Assembly (NCBI GenBank): GCA_046330395.1
Contig: JAXLSS010000018.1
Span: 1 to 64,000, forward strand
Source of the DNA: Ga0077560 sp046330395
Lineage (GTDB): Bacteria > Actinomycetota > Thermoleophilia > Miltoncostaeales > Miltoncostaeaceae
Direction of reading: 5' to 3'
Length of the DNA: 64,000 bases
The translations under genes and the position numbers were made by a program. This document shows, piece after piece, positions 1-9,675 of this stretch. The notes under the pieces were generated by a model. The model saw nothing but the letters and a program-made list of their open reading frames with translations, ran no database searches and was not told where the DNA came from. Numbering within the stretch: the first letter of the stretch is position 1; the number at the start of each line of letters is the position of its first letter.

Positions 1-1122
<1,122 letters not shown>

Positions 1123-1133
<11 letters not shown>

Positions 1134-1548
1134 GGCGTTCCCCTCCACGGTGGGCCGGTCGCAGCGGCACCAGTGCGGTCTCGGTGTGCACCACCCGCAC
1201 CAGCTCCGCCCGGTTGGACCGGCGAATGTGCTCCATCTGCGCGCGGTGTTCCTCCCGCGCGCTGTCCAGCTCCAGCTGCAGCGACCGCGCCCGGCGTTCG
1301 GCGCGTGCGCAGCGGGCCTCCAGCGCCATCACGCGCTCGATGCCCGCCAGGTTGAGCCCCTGCTCGGACAGTTCCTGGATGCGGCGCAAGAGCGCCACGT
1401 CCGCGTCCGAGTAGCGGCGGGTGCGCCCGGCCGACCGGGCCGGGTTGATGAGACCCCGGCGCTCGTACATGCGCAGGGTCTGGGGGTGCATCCCGGCCAG
1501 CTCGGCCGCGATGCCGATGAGGTAGATGCCGGCCCGGTCGGTGCTCAT
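1123..1548 (-). CDS. hspR: MerR-family heat-shock repressor HspR
   Basis: 141 aa. A MerR-type winged HTH covers about residues 8-75, with the HPQTLRMYERRGLINPAR recognition segment and the GRTRRYSDAD wing. The rest is a predicted coiled coil (Arg/Glu-rich, residues 75-115). In actinobacteria HspR represses its own dnaK operon with DnaK as co-repressor. The start ATG overlaps the dnaJ stop as ATGA, and its end overlaps the clpB start. The C-terminal tail is short and basic. Function is assigned from family and operon position. The operator it would bind here does not look like the classical HAIR element (see the inverted repeat upstream of dnaK). Confidence 0.92.
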
Positions 1549-2648
1549 GTGAACAGCCGCTCCCGTGGGTTGGCCCCGTTGAGCTTGGCGAACTTCTCCA
1601 GCGCCTCGCGTTCGGCCGTGGTGAGGTGCTCGGGCACCTGCACGCGCAGCTTGGCGATGAGGTCGCCGCGCCCGGACCCCTTCAGCTTGGGCGCGCCCTG
1701 CCCGGGCACGCGCAGGCTGCGCCCGTCCTGCGAGCCGGCCGGCACCGTGAGCTTGACCCGGCCGTCCATGGTGGGGATCTCCACCTGGGCGCCCAGGGCC
1801 GCCTCCGCGAACGTGACCGGAACCTCGATGGCCAGGTCGTCGTTGTGCCGGGAGAAGATGCGGCTGGGGGTGATGCGGGTGATCACGAACAGGTCTCCGG
1901 CCTTGGCTCCGCGCGTGCCCGCCTGGCCCTTGCCGGCCATGCGGATGCGGGTGCCGTCCTTCACGCCCGGCGGGATCTTCACGGTGTAGCGGCGCCGCGC
2001 GGCCACGCTGCCGGCACCACGACAGGTGTCGCACGGGTCGTCGATGATGGTGCCGTTGCCCTGGCAGCGGGTGCAGGTCTGGCCCAGCGAGAAGCCGCCC
2101 AGGTCGCGCCCCACAACGCCGCGTCCCCGGCACTCCGGGCACAGCCGCGGGCTGCTGCCCGCCTTGGCGCCCGAACCACCGCAGGTGGCGCAGGTGTCCT
2201 GCGTGTCCACCGTGACCGGCACCTGCGCACCGCGCATGGCCTGGTCGAACGACAGCGTGACCTCCACCTCCAGGTCGCCGCCGCGCCGTGCCGCGGCCCG
2301 GTCGGCGCCGCGACCAGCGGCTCCGCCGCCCCCGCGGAACATGTTGTTGAAGATGTCCGCGAAGTCACCGAAGCCGCCGCCGCCGCCGCCGAAGCCGCCG
2401 CCACCGCCACCCGCACCGGGGGGCGGCATGGCACCGCCGAACCGGCGCTGCGCGTCGTACTGACGCCGCTTGTCCGGGTCGGACAGGACGTCGTGCGCGT
2501 GCGACACCTCCTTGAACCGTTCCTCGGCCTTGGCGTCGCCCGGGTTGCGGTCCGGGTGGTACTGACGCGCCAGCTTGCGGTAGGCCTTCTTGATGTCGTC
2601 CGCGGAGGCGTCCTCGGCCACGCCGAGTGCCGCATAGAGGTCGTTCAC
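1545..2648 (-). CDS. dnaJ: Chaperone DnaJ (type I Hsp40)
   Basis: 367 aa. J-domain at residues 4-70 with the HPD motif (YHPDRNPGD), then a Gly-rich linker (about 72-100). Next comes a Zn-binding cysteine-rich region with four CxxCxGxG repeats (CATCGGSG, CPECRGRG, CTRCQGNG, CDTCRGAG), followed by two C-terminal substrate-binding beta domains. The full type I architecture is present. It stimulates DnaK ATPase and delivers clients. The GTG start overlaps the grpE stop as GTGA, which indicates translational coupling. Confidence 0.96.
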   Translation of the reverse strand: MNDLYAALGVAEDASADDIKKAYRKLARQYHPDRNPGDAKAEERFKEVSHAHDVLSDPDKRRQYDAQRRFGGAMPPPGAGGGGGGFGGGGGGFGDFADIFNNMFRGGGGAAGRGADRAAARRGGDLEVEVTLSFDQAMRGAQVPVTVDTQDTCATCGGSGAKAGSSPRLCPECRGRGVVGRDLGGFSLGQTCTRCQGNGTIIDDPCDTCRGAGSVAARRRYTVKIPPGVKDGTRIRMAGKGQAGTRGAKAGDLFVITRITPSRIFSRHNDDLAIEVPVTFAEAALGAQVEIPTMDGRVKLTVPAGSQDGRSLRVPGQGAPKLKGSGRGDLIAKLRVQVPEHLTTAEREALEKFAKLNGANPRERLFT

Positions 2649-3256
2649 TGATGTCCCTGTCCGTTGGCGGGATCCCCTGCGGAGACCACCACCTTGGCCG
2701 CCCGCACCAGGTCGTCCCCGGCCCGGTAGCCCTTCTCCACCACCTCGATGATCTGCCCCTCCACGGTGCCCGGCGCCGGGATGGCCGCGATGGCCTCGTG
2801 GGTGGTGGGGTCGAAGTGCTGCCCCACCGTCTCCACCTCCACCAGGCCGTGCCCGGAGAGCACCGACGACAGCTGGGCGCGCACCATCTCCACGCCCTCC
2901 GCCAGGCCCACACCCTGCTTGCCCAGCGCCAGCACCGCGCGCTCCAGGTTGTCCAGCACCGGCAGCACGCCGGTGACCACCTCGCGCACCGCGGCCGTGC
3001 GGATGAGCTCGCGGTCGCGCTCCACGCGCTTGCGGTAGTTGTCGAACTCCGCCTTGAGACGCTGCAGCGCGTCCAGGTAGTCGTCGCGCTCCCTTCGCAC
3101 GGCCTCGGCCGGGTCGCCGGCCTCGGGGTCGGGCTGCAGGAGCGTGTCCGCCACCTCCGTCGCCTCCACCACCTCACCCTCCTCGACCGGGGCGGAGTGC
3201 TCCGCCCCGGTCGAGTCCGGCGAACCGGGGTGCGACTGTGGTTCGCCGCCCGCCAC
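2645..3256 (-). CDS. grpE: Nucleotide exchange factor GrpE
   Basis: 203 aa. An acidic disordered N-terminus (about 1-50) precedes the long dimerisation helix with the family signature AEFDNYRKRVERDRE. The C-terminal beta-wing contains VGQHFDPTTHEAIAAIP, matching the GrpE hallmark of a His-x-Pro-x2-His-Glu-Ala type strand. It releases ADP from DnaK. It starts at GTG two bases after the hsp20 stop and its stop overlaps the dnaJ start, so it is inside the dnaK operon. Confidence 0.95.
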   Translation of the reverse strand: MAGGEPQSHPGSPDSTGAEHSAPVEEGEVVEATEVADTLLQPDPEAGDPAEAVRRERDDYLDALQRLKAEFDNYRKRVERDRELIRTAAVREVVTGVLPVLDNLERAVLALGKQGVGLAEGVEMVRAQLSSVLSGHGLVEVETVGQHFDPTTHEAIAAIPAPGTVEGQIIEVVEKGYRAGDDLVRAAKVVVSAGDPANGQGHQ

Positions 3257-3258
3257 GG

Positions 3259-3720
3259 TCAGGCCGCGGGGGCGTCGACGACGATCTTGCGCGGCTTGGC
3301 CTCCTCGGCCTTCGGCACGCGCACCTGCAGGACGCCGTCGGTGAACGTGGCGACGATCTGATCGGCCCGCACGCCCGGGGGCAGCGTCAGCTTGCGGCTG
3401 AAGGCGCCGTAGGCCCGCTCCAGCCGGTAGCCGTGCTCCTCCGCGCCCGACGCGTCGAAGCGCCGCTCGCCGGAGATGCTCAGCACGCCGTCATCGAACT
3501 CCACGTCCACGTCGGCGGCGGTGAGACCCGGCAGGTCCACCTTCACCAGGAACGCGTCGGCGGTGTCGAACAGGTCCACCGCCGGGACCCAGGTGGTGAC
3601 GTTGGCGCCGCCACCCGGGGCGGGCTGTGCGGACAGCCCGCGTGCGAACAGGCGGTTCACCTCGTCGCGCAGGGTGGTCATGTCGCGCAGGGGGTCCCAG
3701 CGCATCAGTGGGGTGCTCAT
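3259..3720 (-). CDS. Small heat-shock protein, Hsp20/alpha-crystallin family
   Basis: 153 aa from the ATG at 3720. That ATG follows a GAGGAGG ribosome site at 9-base spacing; an upstream GTG at 3738 would place the ribosome site inside the gene. The alpha-crystallin domain spans about residues 40-140, with the VDLPGL strand, the GVLSISGERR strand and a closing GVLQVRVPKAE strand. It is an ATP-independent holdase that keeps unfolding proteins soluble for DnaK/ClpB. The gene sits between dnaK and grpE, an uncommon place for hsp20, and therefore should be co-regulated with the DnaK machine. Confidence 0.93.
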   Translation of the reverse strand: MSTPLMRWDPLRDMTTLRDEVNRLFARGLSAQPAPGGGANVTTWVPAVDLFDTADAFLVKVDLPGLTAADVDVEFDDGVLSISGERRFDASGAEEHGYRLERAYGAFSRKLTLPPGVRADQIVATFTDGVLQVRVPKAEEAKPRKIVVDAPAA

Positions 3721-3734
3721 GTGAATGGTCCTCC

Positions 3735-5630
<1,896 letters not shown>

Positions 5631-5702
5631 GCGTGTGCGGCTCCCTTTGTCGGACCCTTGCCCCGCGGACACTCCGGCGAGGCGCTTCACCTGACAATCG
5701 GC

Positions 5703-5730
5703 ATGGTAGATCTGCGTGTGAGCATGTCAA
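5703..5730 (-). promoter_or_regulatory. Candidate promoter of the dnaK operon
   Basis: On the minus strand a perfect -35 TTGACA (5730-5725) is followed after 16 bases by a -10 TACCAT (5708-5703; four of six consensus positions, including TA...T). Transcription would begin near 5695, giving a leader of about 65 nt before the dnaK ATG. The -35 box lies inside one arm of the inverted repeat at 5723-5755, an arrangement suited to repression. Confidence 0.55.
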
Positions 5731-5755
5731 GTTAGCGATTGGTGAACCTGACATG
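5723..5755. promoter_or_regulatory. 11-bp inverted repeat overlapping the dnaK -35 box (candidate HspR operator)
   Basis: Arms CATGTCAAGTT (5723-5733) and AACCTGACATG (5745-5755) match as an inverted repeat at 10 of 11 positions around an 11-base spacer. An extra half-site ACCTGACA recurs at 5689-5696, near the predicted start of transcription. The position fits a repressor site. The sequence differs from the published HspR HAIR consensus (CTTGAGT-N7-ACTCAAG), so either HspR here has changed specificity or another regulator binds. Confidence 0.5.
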
Positions 5756-5821
5756 ACCACGCTGAGATTTCCGAGCGTCGTGCCTCCGGAGAAACCCCTG
5801 TTGCAAGGCGGTTTATCCCGA

Positions 5822-5834
5822 TACCCCTCGGGTA
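5822..5834. promoter_or_regulatory. Short palindrome upstream of glgC
   Basis: TACCC-ctc-GGGTA, a perfect 5-bp inverted repeat about 70 bases before the glgC ATG. A TAGCAT (5846-5851) downstream could serve as a -10 box, though I see no good -35. It could be an operator for the glycogen island or be chance. The glgC ribosome site AAAGGAG lies at about 5887-5893. Confidence 0.2.
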
Positions 5835-5902
5835 CGTCCCTGGCGTAGCATCCGAGGCACAAACAGCGCACCGATCGAGTCCCGGCAAAGGAGCGGCACC
5901 CC

Positions 5903-7237
5903 ATGGCCGTCTACAAGCCCACACGCGGCGTCATCGTGGTGATACTGGCCGGGGGGCAGGGGGAGCGACTCTCGATCCTGTCCGCGCACCGGGCCAAGCC
6001 GGCGGTGCCCTTCGCGGGCAAGTACCGCATCATCGACTTCGCGCTCACCAACTGCGTCGATTCGGGCCTGTACGACATCCTGGTGCTCACCCAGTACCGG
6101 CCGGTGTCGCTGCACGACCACATCGGCACGGGGCGCCCCTGGGACCTGGACCGCACCCACAGCGTGGGCGTCCGGATGATCTCCCCCTACCTGGGCCGCC
6201 GCGGCGCCGGCTGGTACCGCGGCACCGCAGACGCGGTGTTCCAGAACATCGAGGAGCTGGAGGAGCTGGGCTCCGAGCACGTGGTGATCCTGGGCGGGGA
6301 CCACATCTACCGCATGAACTACAGCGAGATGGTGCAGCAGCACATCCGCCGCAACGCCGACTGCACCATCGCGCTGCAGAAGGTGCCGCTGGAGGACGCC
6401 CACCGCTTCGGCATCGCCACCCAGGACCGCGGCGGCCGCATCACCGACTGGCACGAGAAGCCCAAGAAGCCCGAGAGCACTCTGGCCTCGCTGGGGTTCT
6501 ACGTGTTCCGCACCGACGTGCTCATCGCCCGCCTGCGCGAGGACGCCGAGCGCGAGGGGTCAAAGCGCGACTTCGGCGGCGATGTGGTGCCCCGCATGAT
6601 CGCGTCCGGCGACCGCGTGTACGGACACCGTTTCGACGGCTACTGGCGCGACGTGGGCACCATCCAGAGCTACTGGGATTGCAACATGGAGCTGCTGGAC
6701 GACCCGCCGGCCATCGACCTGGCCGACCGCAGCATGCTGGTGCTGACCAAGTCGGAGGAGCGCCCGCCCGGGCAGATCGGCGTGGACGCCAAGGTCACCC
6801 GGTCGCTGGTGTCCCACGGCTGCAAGATCCACGGTGAGGTGCACAACTCCGTGCTGTCCCCCGGCGTGGTGGTGGGTCCCGGCGCGGTGGTGCGCGACAG
6901 CATCGTGATGTTCGACTCCATCATCGAGTCGGGCGCCACGCTGGACCGCGTCATCGTGGACAAGGAGGTCATCATCGGCCAGGACGCCAAGATCGGCGTG
7001 GGCGACGACCTCACCATCCCCAACGAGCAGGAGCCCGGGCGGCTCAACACCGGCATCACGCTGGTGGGCAAGCGCGCCATCATCCCGCCCGGGGCCATGG
7101 TGGGCCGCAACTGCCGCATCGACCCGGACGTGCTGCCCGAGCACTTCCCCCGCAGGAAGAGCGTGCCCAGCGGGGGGACCGTCACCGTCACGGAGGGCGC
7201 CCCGCCATCGGGGAGACCCCGCAGGAGCGCCGCCTGA
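5903..7237 (+). CDS. glgC: Glucose-1-phosphate adenylyltransferase
   Basis: 444 aa. It makes ADP-glucose from ATP and glucose-1-phosphate, the committed step of glycogen synthesis. The nucleotidyltransferase domain (about 10-270) has the AGGQGERL pyrophosphorylase loop, RAKPAVPFAGKYRIIDF, WYRGTADAVFQN and the GGDHIYRMNY metal/sugar motif. A left-handed beta-helix region (VVVGPGAVVRDSIV and similar hexapeptides) follows from about 300. The tail beyond residue 415 is Ser/Pro/Arg-rich and longer than usual. It is the first gene of a glycogen island and runs in the same direction as glgA. Confidence 0.95.
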   Translation: MAVYKPTRGVIVVILAGGQGERLSILSAHRAKPAVPFAGKYRIIDFALTNCVDSGLYDILVLTQYRPVSLHDHIGTGRPWDLDRTHSVGVRMISPYLGRRGAGWYRGTADAVFQNIEELEELGSEHVVILGGDHIYRMNYSEMVQQHIRRNADCTIALQKVPLEDAHRFGIATQDRGGRITDWHEKPKKPESTLASLGFYVFRTDVLIARLREDAEREGSKRDFGGDVVPRMIASGDRVYGHRFDGYWRDVGTIQSYWDCNMELLDDPPAIDLADRSMLVLTKSEERPPGQIGVDAKVTRSLVSHGCKIHGEVHNSVLSPGVVVGPGAVVRDSIVMFDSIIESGATLDRVIVDKEVIIGQDAKIGVGDDLTIPNEQEPGRLNTGITLVGKRAIIPPGAMVGRNCRIDPDVLPEHFPRRKSVPSGGTVTVTEGAPPSGRPRRSAA

Positions 7238-7275
7238 CATCCGGCGCACGGCAGGTCATCCCGGACACCGGCCTG

Positions 7276-7449
7276 GTGGAGGCCGCCGCGCTGGCCCGGG
7301 CTCGGGTGCCCGACGCGCTGGCCGCGGCCCGGTCGCTGCGCGAGCTCTCGCCCTCGCTGCCACGGTTCGTCCCCAAGTTCGGTCGCGTCCGCGAGCTGTT
7401 CAACGGCGACTCGGCCGATCCGCACCCCCCATCGCCGACGAGGCCGTAG
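7276..7449 (+). CDS. Possible small protein between glgC and glgA
   Basis: A 57-codon frame from a GTG to a TAG. Third codon positions are about 90% G/C, as in neighbouring real genes, which is the main support. The frame stays open further upstream into the glgC tail without an ATG, so the start is uncertain. I do not recognise the product (Ala/Arg/Leu-rich, then a charged segment RVRELFNGD). It might be chance open frame in GC-rich DNA. Confidence 0.28.
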   Translation: MEAAALARARVPDALAAARSLRELSPSLPRFVPKFGRVRELFNGDSADPHPPSPTRP

Positions 7450-7470
7450 GGCTGCACTAGTCTGCGCGGC

Positions 7471-8871
7471 ATGAGGATTCTGATGGTGGTGGCCGAGGCG
7501 GCTCCGTACGCCAAGGTGGGCGGGCTGGGCGACGTGGCGGGGGCGCTGCCCGACGCGCTGGCGGAGCTGGGCCACGAGGTGCGCGTGGTGCTGCCGCGCA
7601 GCCCGGGCGTGATGCCCTCCGAGGGCGCGCGCGTGGCATGGCGGGCGCCGGTGCGGTGGGGTCCCGGCACCATCGACGTGGCCTGCCTGGCCGAGCCGTT
7701 CGCCGGCGCACCGCGCGTGGAGGCCCGCATCGTCGATGCCGCCCCGTTCACCACCCGGCCGCTGTACGGCGGCCCGGACGAGGCCGACCGCTACATGCTG
7801 CTGGCCGATGCCGCCGTGGCCGACATCGCCCACGACGACTGGCGCCCCGACATCATCCACGCGCACGACTGGCACGCCTCGCCCATCGTGTTGCGGGTGC
7901 AGGCCGCCCGGGCCACGGGCGCCCCGCTGGGGCGGGCCCGCACGGTGCTGACCATCCACAACATGGCCTACCAGGGGGTGCGCGAGCCGGCGTTCGCCGG
8001 GTGGCACGACCTCACCTCCACACCCGCGCCCGGGGATGTGCCGCCCTCCGCCGTGAACCTGCTGGGCCGGGCCCTGGCCGCCGCCGACCGCGTCACCGCG
8101 GTGAGCCCCACGTTCGCGTGGGAGATCACCACGGCCGAGGGCGCCTTCGGCCTGGACGGCGTGCTTGCCCTGCGCCCCGACCCGCCCGTCGGCATCGTCA
8201 ACGGCATCGACACCGGAGCCTTCGACCCGGCCACCGACCCGCGCATCCCCGCCAACTTCTCGGCCATGTCCATGGAGCCCCGGGTCGCCAACCGTGCCGC
8301 GCTGGCCCGTGAGCTGGGCTTGGACGTGGACGACCACACGCCCATCGTGGGCGTGGTGTCACGGCTGGTGGATCAGAAGGGCCTGGACCTGCTGCTGGCC
8401 GCCGCGCCCCGCATGCTGGCCGCCGGCGCCCGCATCGCCCTGCTGGGCTCCGGCGACGCCGCCCTGGAGACCGCCTTCGCGGAACTGTCCGACGCCGACC
8501 CCACCCGGGTGGCGGCGCACATCGGCTTCGACGCCGCCCTGGCGCAGCGCATCTACGCCGGCTGCGACGTGTTCTGCATGCCCAGCCGCTTCGAGCCCTG
8601 CGGGCTGGGGCAGCTCATCGCCATGCGCTACGGCGCCGTGCCCCTGGTGCGCCGCACCGGCGGCCTGGCCGACACGGTCAACGACACCACCGGCGTGCTG
8701 TTCGACGCCCCCACCGGCGCGGCCCTGGCGACGGCCTTCGACGAGGTGATGACCCGGTTCTCCAAGCCCAAGGTGTGGCGCGCCATGCAGCGGGCGGGAA
8801 TGATGCGCGACAGCAGCTGGGGCGCCTCGGCGCACCGCTATGTGGAGGTCTTTGAAGGATTGGCTTCTTAG
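7471..8871 (+). CDS. glgA: Glycogen (starch) synthase, ADP-glucose dependent
   Basis: 466 aa, GT5 family. It transfers glucose from ADP-glucose to the non-reducing end of alpha-1,4-glucan. The N-terminal Rossmann domain begins MRILMVVAEAAPYAKVGGLG, containing the K-x-G-G-L family motif that binds ADP-glucose. The second domain has GVVSRLVDQKGLDLL and the donor-binding stretch FCMPSRFEPCGLGQL with its conserved Glu. Length matches bacterial GlgA. It follows glgC, its substrate supplier. Confidence 0.94.
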   Translation: MRILMVVAEAAPYAKVGGLGDVAGALPDALAELGHEVRVVLPRSPGVMPSEGARVAWRAPVRWGPGTIDVACLAEPFAGAPRVEARIVDAAPFTTRPLYGGPDEADRYMLLADAAVADIAHDDWRPDIIHAHDWHASPIVLRVQAARATGAPLGRARTVLTIHNMAYQGVREPAFAGWHDLTSTPAPGDVPPSAVNLLGRALAAADRVTAVSPTFAWEITTAEGAFGLDGVLALRPDPPVGIVNGIDTGAFDPATDPRIPANFSAMSMEPRVANRAALARELGLDVDDHTPIVGVVSRLVDQKGLDLLLAAAPRMLAAGARIALLGSGDAALETAFAELSDADPTRVAAHIGFDAALAQRIYAGCDVFCMPSRFEPCGLGQLIAMRYGAVPLVRRTGGLADTVNDTTGVLFDAPTGAALATAFDEVMTRFSKPKVWRAMQRAGMMRDSSWGASAHRYVEVFEGLAS

Positions 8872-9141
8872 AGGGTTGGCCTCGCAGGGATCCGCTGCGG
8901 ATGGCGGGTTCGGCGAGTTCACCGTTACCACCGCGGCTTGCGCCTGCCTGGTCACGGCTCGAGGTCGCCATCCGTGGCTCCCAGGACTCACACCCTGCAC
9001 CATCCCCAATTTGGGGGCCTCGGGCGTCCTGGCCGGCGGAGACTTCGACATGAGGCGATGGACGCGCCGCATCGGCGCGTCCCCATGTTGAGGCTGCCGG
9101 GTCGGCAGCGCTCCCAAGAAGAAGCTGCGTCGACCCGTGGG
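8872..9141. other. Intergenic stretch, no gene recognised
   Basis: 270 bases between the convergent glgA and the 177-aa gene. It holds a near-palindrome CCCCAA-t-TTGGGG (9004-9016) and a strong hairpin at 9060-9082. All frames look non-coding to me and I recognise no RNA family. Confidence 0.5.
9060..9082. terminator. Hairpin between convergent genes
   Basis: Perfect 9-bp stem GGACGCGCC/GGCGCGTCC around a 5-base loop. It lies between the ends of glgA (plus) and the 177-aa gene (minus). There is no T-run, but the position suits a bidirectional terminator. Confidence 0.45.
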
Positions 9142-9675
9142 TCAGCCGGTTCCTTCGGCGGGACGCAGCGTTCCCGCCAGGCGCAACAGCGCGTCCACGT
9201 CCAGCACCCTTGACTGCAGCAGGACGTCGGTGCCGGCCATGACCGTGCGCACCAGGGCCTCGCCGTGCGGTCCGCCGTCGACCGCCCAGTACGTGCGGCC
9301 GTCCCGGGTGACCTCCTGCTCGCCGGGCACCGGCCCGGGCGCGTTCGCCACCGCGTGCTCGTACACGTTGCACACCACGAACTCCCCGGTGAACGCGCCG
9401 TAGCGCAGCCACACGTGCGGCCCCTCGCCCAGGAACACGTCCAGGGCGGTCCCCCGCAGATGGTCGAGCACCAGCACCGTGAAGGGCACCGCCGCGACGG
9501 CGTCCACCAGCACCACCGCGTGGGTGGACGGCGCCGTCGAGCGATGGGCCTCCAGCGCCAGCTGCACGAGCGCCTCGGTGCGATCCAGATGCGGCCAGCG
9601 TTGGGAGGCGGCATCAAGCGCCCGGGACAACTCCGGGGTCTCGGTGATCCGGTGTTCCCGCCTAGACCCGGTCAT
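9142..9675 (-). CDS. Conserved-looking protein of unknown function coupled to glgB
   Basis: 177 aa, not recognised. Residues 10-45 (ITETPELSRALDAASQRWPH and following) resemble the ribbon-helix-helix-like start of many CopG-type antitoxin or regulator proteins. The rest is an alpha/beta region rich in Val (VVLVDAVAAVPFTVLVLDHL) ending in a Leu-rich helix. No signal peptide or membrane segment. Its ATG overlaps the glgB stop as ATGA, so it is the second gene of a glgB transcript. That suggests a role tied to glycogen branching or its control, but the function is unknown. Confidence 0.7.
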   Translation of the reverse strand: MTGSRREHRITETPELSRALDAASQRWPHLDRTEALVQLALEAHRSTAPSTHAVVLVDAVAAVPFTVLVLDHLRGTALDVFLGEGPHVWLRYGAFTGEFVVCNVYEHAVANAPGPVPGEQEVTRDGRTYWAVDGGPHGEALVRTVMAGTDVLLQSRVLDVDALLRLAGTLRPAEGTG

